From the NCBI GenBank assembly GCA_052380005.1, contig JBQTCJ010000015.1: DNA of 64,000 nt; one strand, given 5' to 3'. The translations under genes were made by a program, and so were the position numbers. Positions 43,146 through 51,932 of this stretch are shown here, piece by piece. Position 1 is the stretch's first letter; each line of letters opens with the position of its first letter. The stretch comes from Salinarimonas sp052380005. Its GTDB lineage: Bacteria; Pseudomonadota; Alphaproteobacteria; Rhizobiales; Beijerinckiaceae. The notes below the pieces were generated by a model, which did not search any database, was not told the DNA's origin, and was given only the letters and a program-made list of their open reading frames with translations.

Positions 43146-43463
43146 TCACGGTGTCCTCACGTGCCGACCGGCGTGGTGCGGGTTCGGGTTCGTCGGGCCG
43201 CCGGGAAGGTGGTCCGGCGGCATGCGGCGCCCGGGATCGCGGATGGTCGGGTCGCCGTCGAGATCGCCGTCGGCACCGGGCTCTTCCTTCTCGGGGAGCG
43301 GTGGCACCTCGCTGGGCAGGCGTCCGCCGGGAGGCAGCGGCGCCGGCGGCTCGGTCGGGTCGAGCGGCACGTGACCGGTCCCGGCCGTGCGGCCGCCGGG
43401 TGCGAGCTCCGCAGCGGCGAGGAACTCCGGTGGATCGATGCGATGACGCGCGAGGCGGCTCAT
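43146..43463 (-). CDS. small proline-rich protein of unknown function
   Basis: This 105-residue product is supported mainly by a perfect AGGAGG six bases before the ATG. It opens SRLARHRIDPPEFLAAAEL and then becomes a Pro/Gly/Asp-rich, probably disordered chain (DPTEPPAPLPPGG, PPLPEKEEP, GDLDGDPTIRDPG, PTNPNPHHAGRH). No domain, signal peptide or helix is seen. It is divergent from the YjbQ-family gene. Confidence 0.6.
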   Translation of the reverse strand: MSRLARHRIDPPEFLAAAELAPGGRTAGTGHVPLDPTEPPAPLPPGGRLPSEVPPLPEKEEPGADGDLDGDPTIRDPGRRMPPDHLPGGPTNPNPHHAGRHVRTP

Positions 43464-43561
43464 GGCGGTCCTCCTGTCTCGGTCCTAGGCTAAGCACGGG
43501 CCCCGGACGGGGTTCCGGTGCAGCGCTTCGGACCGACGGATGCGCAGGAGAGGTGGGTGCG

Positions 43562-44035
43562 ATGGCTGCGAGACGAACGGGGATCGACGCTCCTCGATTG
43601 CTCCACGCCGGCGCGATGACGCGCCAGGCGGCGTTCTCCATGACGGTGGAGACCGGGGGGCAGGGCTTCGTCGAGATCACGGACGAGGTGCGGGCCGGCG
43701 TGCGTGAGAGCGGCATCGCGCAGGGGCTCGCGACGATCTTCTGCCGTCACACATCGGCATCGCTCGCGATCCAGGAGAACGCCGATCCGGACGTGACGCG
43801 TGACCTCGTCGATGCGCTCGACCGGCTCGCCCCACGCGATGCGCCCTATCGCCACCGGTCGGAGGGGCCGGACGACATGCCCGCCCATCTGCGCGCGATG
43901 CTGACGGGGGCGTCGCTCGGCCTCCCCGTCCTCGACGGGGCGCTCGCGCTCGGGACCTGGCAGGGGATCTATCTCGTCGAGCACCGCGACCGGCCGCACC
44001 GGCGCGATGTCGTGCTCGTCGTGCAGGGCGCCTGA
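43562..44035 (+). CDS. YjbQ-family protein (UPF0047, secondary thiamine-phosphate synthase type)
   Basis: This 157-residue member of the YjbQ family has the signature HTSASLAIQENADPDVTRDL and the closing GTWQGIYLVEHRD. Some members show weak thiamine-phosphate synthase activity; the physiological role is unsettled. ATG 43562 has GGAGAGG at a suitable distance. A later ATG at 43616 gives the more usual length of about 139 residues but has no ribosome-binding site. Confidence 0.88.
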   Translation: MAARRTGIDAPRLLHAGAMTRQAAFSMTVETGGQGFVEITDEVRAGVRESGIAQGLATIFCRHTSASLAIQENADPDVTRDLVDALDRLAPRDAPYRHRSEGPDDMPAHLRAMLTGASLGLPVLDGALALGTWQGIYLVEHRDRPHRRDVVLVVQGA

Positions 44036-44053
44036 GGCGCCTCGCGCCGCGCC

Positions 44054-45139
44054 TCAGGCGACCTCGGCCTGGGGCGTCTCCTGGGCGCCGGAGAAGTCGT
44101 CGTCGGTGTCGCAGACGGTGCGGTTGCGCCCGGCGCGCTTGGCGGTGAACATGCACTGGTCGGCGCGCTCGAGCAGGGACACCGCGGTATCGCCCTTGCG
44201 CACCCCGGCGCAGCCCACCGAGATCGTCACCTTGCCGAGCGATTCGCCGGTGGAGCGCTTCACGAGCTCGCGGCTCATCACGCTCGTACGCACGCGCTCG
44301 GCGGCGGCGCGCGCGGTCTCGACGGTGGTGTCGGGCAGGATGATGCCGAATTCCTCGCCGCCGAAGCGGGCGAGCGTCGCCTTCGTCTTGACCTGCTCGC
44401 GCATGGTCATGCCCACGAGACGCAGCACCTGGTCGCCGGTGAGGTGGCCGTAGGTGTCGTTGAACCGCTTGAAGTGGTCGATGTCGATGACGATGAGCGC
44501 GAGTGGCGCGCGCTCGACGATCGCCTGGTCGAGCGTCTTGACCAGCATCTCCTCGAAGTGCTTGCGGTTGGCGATGCCGGTCAGGGGATCGGTGAGGGAT
44601 TCGATGCGCACCGCCTCGAGGGTCTCGCGGAGGACCTCGATCTCGCCGCGGGTCTCGCGCAGGCGCGCCTCGAGCGTCTTGTTCGTTGCGCCGACGTCCT
44701 TCGTCGCGGTGACGAGGGCGGCGACCAGCTCGCGGATGCGACGCTTGTCGATGGTGATGGCGAGGTCGTTGGAGAACGCCTCCAGCGATTCGCCGTACTT
44801 GGCGGTGGAGCCGAGCGCCATCTCGAGCATCTCCATCACCTCGTCGATCTCGCCGATGACGGTGGCGCCCGCCTTCTCCGCCTCCTGGGCGAAGCGCTGG
44901 GGCGCGAGATGCTCCTCGAAGAGGGTGACCACGTCGTCGTCGCGGACGTGTCCGCTCTGGGCGGCGATGCGCTTGATGGCGTCGTTGATCACGGGCTTCT
45001 GCCCGGTGACGTAGGTGTACCAGACCTCGTATGAGCGTGGGCTCGCAGACGAGCCGTAGGTCTTCATCAGCTCCAGGGCGCGCTGCCCTACCTGGAACGT
45101 CCGCTCGAGATCCTCACCAGCTGCCGTCATCTGTTCCAT
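44054..45139 (-). CDS. diguanylate cyclase (GGDEF)
   Basis: This predicted soluble cyclase makes cyclic di-GMP from GTP. The N-terminal 170 residues are helical with coiled-coil potential and carry no known sensor domain. The catalytic loop is GGEEF at residues 260-264, with LTDPLTGIANRKHFEE and IDIDHFKRFND upstream. The inhibitory RxxD site normally just before the loop is absent (KTKATLARF), so product inhibition of the usual kind is unlikely. Starts at 45175 or 45130 are also possible. Confidence 0.93.
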   Translation of the reverse strand: MEQMTAAGEDLERTFQVGQRALELMKTYGSSASPRSYEVWYTYVTGQKPVINDAIKRIAAQSGHVRDDDVVTLFEEHLAPQRFAQEAEKAGATVIGEIDEVMEMLEMALGSTAKYGESLEAFSNDLAITIDKRRIRELVAALVTATKDVGATNKTLEARLRETRGEIEVLRETLEAVRIESLTDPLTGIANRKHFEEMLVKTLDQAIVERAPLALIVIDIDHFKRFNDTYGHLTGDQVLRLVGMTMREQVKTKATLARFGGEEFGIILPDTTVETARAAAERVRTSVMSRELVKRSTGESLGKVTISVGCAGVRKGDTAVSLLERADQCMFTAKRAGRNRTVCDTDDDFSGAQETPQAEVA

Positions 45140-45241
45140 CCCGCAAGGCGCACAACCGATAGTCTGGCGGCGCATCGGCCCCGGGAAGGCAGATTGGGTC
45201 CAAACAACGAAAAGTCGGTTAATGCTTGCGCAGCGCGAATG

Positions 45242-46741
45242 CTATTTCTTCGACTTGATCACGACTGGCCGCAACAGGAAGGCGGGGATGTGGTCCCCGA
45301 AGCTCGGCGTGTCGAGCTGCTCCTCCTCCCGGCGATCGCGCCCACGCGCGGGCCGGGCGGAGCGCTCGGCGTCCCGCTTGGGCGCGCGCGGCGGCTCGCG
45401 TCGCGCGTCGCCCTGCGGCGCACGGTGCGGCTCGCCCTGCGGCGCGCGATCGACCTTGCGCGCGGCCTGAGGTGCCGGCGCGGGGGCCTCGACCGCGCTC
45501 TCGCGACGCCCGCCGCGCCGATTGCGCGAGGGTGCCTCCTCCGCCTCGCCACGCCCGCCGCCGCCGCGGCGCGCGCGATCGCGGGAGGGACGGGCCGGGG
45601 CGTGACCGGCCTCGGCCGTCGTCGGGCCGGACCAGACGACCTCGTTGCCGATGAGCTTCTCGATCGCCGAGAGCGATTTCTCGTCCCCGGGGGCGACGAG
45701 CGTGAACGCGGCACCCGAGCGACCGGCACGGCCCGTGCGCCCGATGCGGTGGACGTAGTCCTCCGCGTGGTGCGGGACGTCGTAGTTGAAGACGTGGCTC
45801 ACCATCGGGATGTCGAGCCCGCGGGCGGCGACGTCGCTCGCGACCAGGATCTTGGCCTCGCCGGTGCGGAACGACTCGAGCGCCAGCATGCGGGCGCGCT
45901 GGTCCATGTCGCCGTGCAAAGCCACGGCGTTGAACGTGTGGCGCTGGAGCGAGCGGTGGAGCACCGCGACGTCGCGCTTGCGGTTGCAGAAGATGATCGC
46001 GTTCTGCAGGTCGACCGCGTCGCGGATCAGCGCGCGCAGCGTCTCGCGCTTGGCGGCCGGGTCCGAGCCGGTGGAGACGAGGCGCTGGGTGATCGTCTGC
46101 GCGGCGGAGGCCGGACGGGCGACCTCGACCTTGACCGGGTTCGACAGGAACTTGTCCGAAAGCCGCTGGATCTCCGGCGGCATCGTCGCCGAGAAGAACA
46201 GCGTCTGGCGGGTGAAGGGCGTGAGCTTCACGATCCGCTCGATGTCGGGGATGAAGCCCATGTCGAGCATGCGATCCGCCTCGTCGATGACGAGGAGCTC
46301 GACGCCGGTGAGCAGCAGCTTGCCGCGCTCGAAATGGTCGAGCAGGCGCCCGGGCGTCGCGATCAGCACGTCGACGCCGCGGGTGATCTTCACGTCCTGG
46401 TCGCCGAAGGAGACGCCGCCGATGAGCAGCGCGACCGAGAGCTTGTGGTTGACGCCGTAGCGGACGAAGTTCTCCTCGACCTGCGCCGCGAGCTCGCGCG
46501 TCGGCTCGAGGATGAGGGTCCGCGGCATGCGCGCACGGGCGCGCCCGGTCTCCAGCATGGTCAGCATCGGCAGCGTGAACGCCGCCGTCTTGCCGGTGCC
46601 GGTCTGGGCGATGCCGAGCACGTCGCGCCGGGCGAGGACGTGGGGGATCGCCTGGGTCTGGATCGGGGTCGGCTGCGTGTAGCCCGCAGCGCCGACGGCC
46701 TGCAGGACCTTGTCGCTCAGCCCGAGTTCATCGAAGGACAT
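45242..46741 (-). CDS. DEAD-box RNA helicase (RhlE-like)
   Basis: This 499-residue ATP-dependent RNA helicase has the Q motif (GYTQPTPIQ), Walker A AQTGTGKT, PTRELA, VIDEADRML, SAT, and the domain 2 motifs ARGLDIP and HRIGRTGRAG. Residues from about 385 are a basic Arg/Gly/Pro/Ala-rich tail that should bind RNA and is disordered. RhlE-type helicases assist ribosome assembly and cold adaptation. Start at MSFDELGLS. Divergent from the hydrolase gene. Confidence 0.95.
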   Translation of the reverse strand: MSFDELGLSDKVLQAVGAAGYTQPTPIQTQAIPHVLARRDVLGIAQTGTGKTAAFTLPMLTMLETGRARARMPRTLILEPTRELAAQVEENFVRYGVNHKLSVALLIGGVSFGDQDVKITRGVDVLIATPGRLLDHFERGKLLLTGVELLVIDEADRMLDMGFIPDIERIVKLTPFTRQTLFFSATMPPEIQRLSDKFLSNPVKVEVARPASAAQTITQRLVSTGSDPAAKRETLRALIRDAVDLQNAIIFCNRKRDVAVLHRSLQRHTFNAVALHGDMDQRARMLALESFRTGEAKILVASDVAARGLDIPMVSHVFNYDVPHHAEDYVHRIGRTGRAGRSGAAFTLVAPGDEKSLSAIEKLIGNEVVWSGPTTAEAGHAPARPSRDRARRGGGGRGEAEEAPSRNRRGGRRESAVEAPAPAPQAARKVDRAPQGEPHRAPQGDARREPPRAPKRDAERSARPARGRDRREEEQLDTPSFGDHIPAFLLRPVVIKSKK

Positions 46742-46911
46742 GAAGATGGAGGACTCTCGCGGACGCGCCGCTTTCTTGACGTGCTCGCCCCGCACGGTGA
46801 CGAATGGGACGGGCTTCTCGACATCCGCCGCCTCGAGGCGACGGCCGTGCGAGTGGACCATAGGTGCTCGAAACCCCTTGTCAATCGTTTGCAGGCCACG
46901 CTGAGGCCGAA

Positions 46912-47610
46912 ATGGAACACTTCGTCCTGATTCCCGGCCTCCTGTGCACGAAGGCGCTGTTCGCGCCGCAGCGTCCCCTCCTCGCCCGGCACGGGAGGGC
47001 GCACGTCGCGGACACGACCCGCGACGACACGATCGACGCGATGGCGCAGCGGCTCCTCGCCGAGGCGCCGGAGGGGCCGCTCTCGCTGGTGGGGCTGTCG
47101 ATGGGCGGCTACGTCGCACTCGAGGTCGCGCGCCGCGCGCCCGGGCGCGTGCGGCGTCTCGCGCTCCTCGACACGAGTGCGCGCCCGGACGCGCCCGAGG
47201 CGAGCGAGACGCGCCGGCGGCTCGTGGCGCTCGCGCAGACGGGACGCTTCGAGGAGGTGATCGACCTGCTCTGGCAGCGCCTGCCGGCGCCGGACCGACT
47301 CGGCGACGCGGGCTTGCGTGCGATCGTGACGCAGATGGCGTGGGAGGTCGGCACGGACACGTTCGTCCGCCAGCAACGCGCGATCATGGGGCGCACGGAC
47401 CAGCGCCCGCATCTTCCGGGCCTCGAGATGCCGACCCTCGTCCTGGTGGGGGAGAGCGACGCGATCACGCCGCCGGAGGTCGCCGAGGAGATGGCCGAGG
47501 CGATCGAGTGGGCGACGCTGACGCGCATCCCGGCCTGCGGTCATCTCGCGACGCTGGAGCGTCCGGAGCGGGTCGAGGCCGCGCTCGAGGCCTGGCTTTC
47601 GGCGACCTGA
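46912..47610 (+). CDS. alpha/beta hydrolase
   Basis: This 232-residue hydrolase of unknown substrate has the nucleophile elbow GLSMGG (Ser about residue 64), an acid near LVGESDAITPP and the catalytic His in CGHLATLERP. The first strand reads HFVLIPGLLC. Esterase, lipase-like or lactonase activities are all possible. A short signal is absent, so it is cytoplasmic. Confidence 0.88.
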   Translation: MEHFVLIPGLLCTKALFAPQRPLLARHGRAHVADTTRDDTIDAMAQRLLAEAPEGPLSLVGLSMGGYVALEVARRAPGRVRRLALLDTSARPDAPEASETRRRLVALAQTGRFEEVIDLLWQRLPAPDRLGDAGLRAIVTQMAWEVGTDTFVRQQRAIMGRTDQRPHLPGLEMPTLVLVGESDAITPPEVAEEMAEAIEWATLTRIPACGHLATLERPERVEAALEAWLSAT

Positions 47611-47628
47611 GCGAGCGCGCACGCCCGC

Positions 47629-47856
47629 TCAGCGCGCCGCGTCGTCGCCGCACGGGTCCAGGCGCACCCGGTCGAGCCCGAGCGAGCCCGTGATCAGGGG
47701 CTCGCGCCCGCGTTCGCCATCCGAGGCGAGCCGGGCCAGCGCGTCGCGGTCGAAGCCCTGCGACACCCAATCGGCGGCGACCCAGCTCAGCGCGCCGACG
47801 ACGATCACGATCTTGAGCGTCGTGAAGATGATCGAAGGACGGCCCGAGCCGAACAT
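47629..47856 (-). CDS. small single-pass membrane protein
   Basis: This 75-residue product has GGGAGG five bases before ATG. One transmembrane helix (about residues 8-28, IIFTTLKIVIVVGALSWVA) is followed by a short hydrophilic domain with one cysteine, GLDRVRLDPCGDDAAR at the end. I recognise no family. It converges on the hydrolase gene. Confidence 0.65.
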   Translation of the reverse strand: MFGSGRPSIIFTTLKIVIVVGALSWVAADWVSQGFDRDALARLASDGERGREPLITGSLGLDRVRLDPCGDDAAR

Positions 47857-47945
47857 GAGCGCCTCCCGCGCGGTCTGCGAACGGGAGGGATCATGCGCGC
47901 CCATGGTTAAGGTGGGCTTGCCGGGATGCGAGAAAATCGAGCGGA

Positions 47946-48305
47946 TCAGCGCGCGGGGTCGGCGAACGCGCCGGCGCCGATCTGGGTCTCGAGGATGCGC
48001 GCGAAGGCGCCGGAGCCGGACAGGCTCGCCGCGTCGACGACGATGACCGGAGGCCCGGCGTCGCCGCGGCGGGCGGAGAGCCGGTCGGCGAGCTCCTGGA
48101 AGCGCGCGCGGGCGGCGGCGTTCGCGCCGTGGGGGATCTGCAGGACGATCGCCGAGGGCGTCGGGATGACGGCGAGCACCTCGTCCGCCGCGTCGAGCGA
48201 GGCGGTGACGGAAGCGTAGCCCAGCTCCGCCAGCTCCGCGGACAGCGCCGCGTGCGCGTCGCGGTCTCCGTCGTCGACGATCAGGATGCGTTGGAGAGGG
48301 GTCAT
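47946..48305 (-). CDS. receiver-like protein lacking the phospho-acceptor
   Basis: This 119-residue protein has the CheY-like pattern: ILIVDDGDRD with the acidic pair, alternating helices and strands, PPVIVVDAA as strand 4. The strand 3 position that should hold the phosphorylated Asp reads SAIVLQIPHG, and the switch Thr/Ser and Lys are not evident. It is therefore a pseudo-receiver if the assignment is right, and would work by protein binding. Codons upstream of ATG 48305 are not conserved. Confidence 0.62.
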   Translation of the reverse strand: MTPLQRILIVDDGDRDAHAALSAELAELGYASVTASLDAADEVLAVIPTPSAIVLQIPHGANAAARARFQELADRLSARRGDAGPPVIVVDAASLSGSGAFARILETQIGAGAFADPAR

Positions 48306-48464
48306 CGTCCCGGCCGGTCTCGCGACCCCGTCATCCGGAGCCGCCTCATCAACGCACATTTCGCACCGCCGTTCCACCCCCAAAGCTCCGCATGGGAGCT
48401 GAAATTGTGCGCTGCGGCGTGCCGCATGCGTAGGCGGTGCCACCGGCCCTGGCGCCACCCGCAG

Positions 48465-49781
48465 TCAGGAGACGCCGATCACGATGCCGGCGAAAACGTC
48501 CGCGCGCCAGGGCGTTTCCCGCCATTCCGGCAGCTGCGCCTCGATCTGCCCGCGCACGACCCGTCGCGCCTGCGTGGAGGCGCCGCACACCGAGAGGCGG
48601 CCCTCGTCGTCGCGGCGCACACGCGGGTCGGCATCCGCTCCCGAGCGGGCGTCGAGCCGCAGAGCGACCTGCCCGCCGCGGGCCCGCGCGCGGGTGAGGA
48701 GCGCCCACGGCTCGAGCGCGAGGACGTCGACGATCGGCCCGGTGGCGGCGGCGCGCGCCCGGAAGCGCGTGGGCGCCGCGTGCAGCAGGACGAGGCCACG
48801 CACGCTCGGCGGCAGCGCGGTGGCGGCCAGCGCGCCCTCCATCCAGCCCGGCGCGACGAGCCGCGTCGGCTCCCCGCGTGCGAGGCTCGCCGCGAGGGCG
48901 GGGCCGTCGAAGAGACCGTGCAGCTCGAGCGGCGCGCCCGTCAGCAGCGCGGCGAGGAAGCCGGTGGCGAGCCCCATCAGGTCGTCGGGAGCGACGAGGT
49001 GCACGATACGCTCGCCGGGCTCGTACTGCGCCACCTCGAGGAAGGCGCAGGCCGCCGCGATCCAGGAGGAGGCGGGCCGGAGGGCGGCCTCGATCTCCTC
49101 GGGTTCCCCGCCGGCCTGCCCACCACGCCGCGCGAGGGTGACGATGCCGGGCTCGCGCGCGGCCGCCGAGCCCGCCGCCCGCACGGCCCTGTCGCCCGCG
49201 CCTTCGCCGCCGCCGGCGAGGATCGGGCGCTCGTCGATCATCACCCGGTCGAGGTCGAGCACGCCGTCGGGGGGCTGCGGGCCGAAGGCCGTCACAAAGC
49301 GCAGGCCGTAATAGCCCATGGCGATGTCGCGGAAGGTCTCCGCGGGCTTGAGCGCGCCGACGACGCTCTGCGTCACCACGGCGACCGCGCCGGTGGCCTC
49401 GACCGCCCGCGCGAGGTCGTCGCGGGGCCAGGCGAGGGGCAGGAGGCAGGGCGTCAGGCCCGCGCGCTCGAGCGCGAGCAGCGTCAGCAGCGTCTCGGAG
49501 CCGGCGGGCAGGCACACGGCGACGGGGGCCTCCGGCGGGAGCCCGAGGCCCGAGAAGAAGGCCGCGAGCCGCTCGATCATCGGCTGCGCCGCGCCGTAGC
49601 TCCAGGCGATGCGCGGGCGTCCGCACCAGGCCTCGCGTCCCGCCTGGTCGACGAACGCGAGGGCACCGGGCATCTGTCTCGCGCGCTCCGCGAAGAGCGT
49701 GCCGAGCCCGCCCGGCGGCGCCGCCGCATCGTCACGCCCCGCGCTCGCCTCCCGCGCACCGTCGATCGCCGTCGCAGCCAT
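48465..49781 (-). CDS. AMP-binding-like (acyl-CoA synthetase-related) protein, probably inactive
   Basis: The N-terminal half follows the ANL superfamily: LFAERARQMPGALAFVD, SYGAAQPMIERLAAFF, VAVCLPAGSETLLTLLALERAGLTP and VVTQS. The strongly conserved phosphate-binding loop (YTSGTTGxPK) is replaced by VTLARRGGQAGGEP, and at 438 residues the protein is shorter than usual with no clear C-terminal lid. No adenylation is expected. It could be a scaffold or a decaying synthetase. It lies 27 bp downstream of the peptide-binding-protein gene on the same strand. Confidence 0.75.
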   Translation of the reverse strand: MAATAIDGAREASAGRDDAAAPPGGLGTLFAERARQMPGALAFVDQAGREAWCGRPRIAWSYGAAQPMIERLAAFFSGLGLPPEAPVAVCLPAGSETLLTLLALERAGLTPCLLPLAWPRDDLARAVEATGAVAVVTQSVVGALKPAETFRDIAMGYYGLRFVTAFGPQPPDGVLDLDRVMIDERPILAGGGEGAGDRAVRAAGSAAAREPGIVTLARRGGQAGGEPEEIEAALRPASSWIAAACAFLEVAQYEPGERIVHLVAPDDLMGLATGFLAALLTGAPLELHGLFDGPALAASLARGEPTRLVAPGWMEGALAATALPPSVRGLVLLHAAPTRFRARAAATGPIVDVLALEPWALLTRARARGGQVALRLDARSGADADPRVRRDDEGRLSVCGASTQARRVVRGQIEAQLPEWRETPWRADVFAGIVIGVS

Positions 49782-49808
49782 GTGTCATCCCCCGCTACGC
49801 ACCCGCGC

Positions 49809-51701
49809 TCAGCCCCCGCTGCGGCGCCAGACCTCGATCGGCAGGCCGCGCAGCGGCGGCGGCTCGGGCCGCTCGATGCCCGCGTCGTAGGCGAGCCAGG
49901 TGTTCGCCTGGATGTGGAGCGGCACGACGTAGACGCCCGAGATCAGCAGCCGGTCGAGCGCCCGCACGGCGTCGACGAAGTCGTCGCGCTCCGTGGCGGC
50001 CAGCATCGCCGCGATCATGGCGTCGATCCCCGGCTCGCGGGCGCCCGCGAAGTTGAGCGATCCGGACCGCTCGGCGGCGGCGCTGGTCCAGCGGTTGACC
50101 TGCTCGTTGCCCGGAGAGAGCGAGGCCGGCCAGGTCCACTGGATCATGTCGTAGTCGAAGTCGGCGAGGCGGCGCCAATATTGCGCGTCGTCGACGAGGC
50201 GGATCGACATGTCGATGCCCACGCGCTTCAGAGCGTCGGCGAAGTTGAGCGCGAGCCGCTCCTGCTGGCGGTTCACCGCCAGGAACTCGAAGACCATCGG
50301 CGCGCCCGTCTCGACGTTGCGCATGACCCCGCCGTCGAGCCGCCAGCCGGCCTCGGCGAGGAGCCGCATGGCCTCGCGGATCTGGTCACGGTCGCGGCCC
50401 GAGCCGTCGCTCGTCGGCGGCTGCCAGGTGCCGTCCATCACCTCGGGCAGGACCGCGTCGGCGTAGGGCGCGAGCAGCGCGCGCTCCGCCTCGCCGGCGG
50501 GGCGGCCGCGGGCCGAGAGGTCCGAGCCGTCGAAATAGGAGCCGGCGCGCTGGAACAGGCCGAAGAGCAGGTTCCGGTTGACCCACTCGAAATCGTAGAG
50601 ATGCCCGAGGGCCTGGCGCACCCGGCGATCGGCGAAGAGGTCCTTGCGCGTGTTGAAGACGAAGCCGTTCATGCCCTGCGGCGTGCGCTGGGGCACCTCC
50701 TCCTTGACGATGCGCCCCTCGCGCACGGCCGGGAAGTCGTAGCCGGTCGCCCAGCGCGTGGCGTCACCCTCGACGCGCAGGTCGTAGACGCCGGTCTTGA
50801 AGCCCTCGAACATCGTGTTGGCGTCGCGGAAGAACTCGTAGCGGATCTCGTCGGGCCTGTTCAGCCCGCGGCTCACCGGCAGGTCCGCGCCCCAATAGTC
50901 GTCGCGCCGGCGCAGCACGACGCGCTCGCCGGGCACGACCTGCGCGAAGGCGTAGGGCCCCGAGCCGATCGGCGGCGTGAGCGAGGTCTGGTCGAAGGTC
51001 GCGGGGTCGATCGTGTGGGTGGCGAAGATCGGCATCATCGCGACCAGCAGCGGCAGCTCGCGGTCGCCGCTGTCGCCGAAGTCGAAGCGGATCGTGTGGT
51101 CGTCGACGACGTCGACGGCGGCGACCTTGCCGAAGTTGCCGCGGAAGTACGGCTTGCCCTTCTCGCGCAGGAGCTCGAAGGAGGTCTTCACGTGCTGAGC
51201 CGTCAGCGGCTCGCCGTCGGAGAAGGTGGCGCGCGGGTCGAGCCTGAACTCGGCGAAGGACCGGTCCTGCGGCATCACGACGGAACGCGCCACGAGGCCG
51301 TAGAGCGTGAAGGGCTCGTCCAGCGAGCGCTGCATCAGGCTCTCCCAGACGAACTTCTGAGCGAGATCCGGCGCCACGCCGAGCACGATCGTGGGGTTGA
51401 GGCCGTCGAAGGTGCCCTGCAGCGCCATCGCCACGCGCCCACCGGTCGGCGCGTCGGGCGCGGCGTAGGGCAGGTGGGTGAAGTCGGGGCCGAGCTCGGG
51501 CTCGCCGTGCATCGCGATGCCGTGGCGCGGCGCGAGCTCCTCGGCGGAATAGGCGGTCGTGTCGACGGGCGCGGTATCCTGGGCGGAGGCGGGCGCCGCG
51601 GCGAGCGTCGCCACGAGCCCGGCGGCGAGCGCGGCGCGACGCAGGCCGGACGCGAGGACGGGCAGGATCGGTCGGAGAAGGGGTTGCAGGCGTGTGGGCA
51701 C
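49809..51701 (-). CDS. extracellular solute-binding protein family 5 (YejA-like)
   Basis: This 630-residue periplasmic binding protein belongs to a peptide ABC importer. A signal peptide (ALAAGLVATLAAAPASAQ, cleavage near residue 41) precedes HGIAMHGEPELGPDFTHLPYA and the family 5 core (PTIVLGVAPDLAQKFVWESLMQ, WTWPASLSPGNEQ, GVYVVPLHI). YejA proteins bind microcin C or oligopeptides. No permease or ATPase genes adjoin; the fused ATPase at the window start is 47 kb away and may be unrelated. Confidence 0.93.
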   Translation of the reverse strand: MPTRLQPLLRPILPVLASGLRRAALAAGLVATLAAAPASAQDTAPVDTTAYSAEELAPRHGIAMHGEPELGPDFTHLPYAAPDAPTGGRVAMALQGTFDGLNPTIVLGVAPDLAQKFVWESLMQRSLDEPFTLYGLVARSVVMPQDRSFAEFRLDPRATFSDGEPLTAQHVKTSFELLREKGKPYFRGNFGKVAAVDVVDDHTIRFDFGDSGDRELPLLVAMMPIFATHTIDPATFDQTSLTPPIGSGPYAFAQVVPGERVVLRRRDDYWGADLPVSRGLNRPDEIRYEFFRDANTMFEGFKTGVYDLRVEGDATRWATGYDFPAVREGRIVKEEVPQRTPQGMNGFVFNTRKDLFADRRVRQALGHLYDFEWVNRNLLFGLFQRAGSYFDGSDLSARGRPAGEAERALLAPYADAVLPEVMDGTWQPPTSDGSGRDRDQIREAMRLLAEAGWRLDGGVMRNVETGAPMVFEFLAVNRQQERLALNFADALKRVGIDMSIRLVDDAQYWRRLADFDYDMIQWTWPASLSPGNEQVNRWTSAAAERSGSLNFAGAREPGIDAMIAAMLAATERDDFVDAVRALDRLLISGVYVVPLHIQANTWLAYDAGIERPEPPPLRGLPIEVWRRSGG

Positions 51702-51932
51702 GAGGCGATGTCCTCCGTCGCGGCTTCGACGCGGGCGCGATTCGGCGCATTTTCATTAGCATAGACGAGAATAGCGTTAACGACTGGAATATGCCGGCGC
51801 GAGCCGCTAAAAGGGCGCGGGCCGCGCCACGCCTTCGCCTCAATGCGCGACGATGAGCGGCGCGCCCGGGCGGGACGAGCGCCTCGCCCGCCTCGCCATA
51901 CCCTTCCTCCGGACGTGAAAGAGGATTTCAGG

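Noticed and set aside
43500..43535. EcfG promoter for the proline-rich protein
   Set aside because: A GGAAC occurs on the minus strand, but no CGTT-like -10 lies at 16 to 18 bases.
48129..51764. 1211-residue plus-strand open frame
   Set aside because: It runs antisense through the AMP-binding-like and YejA-like genes, has shadow composition and no motif or ribosome-binding site.
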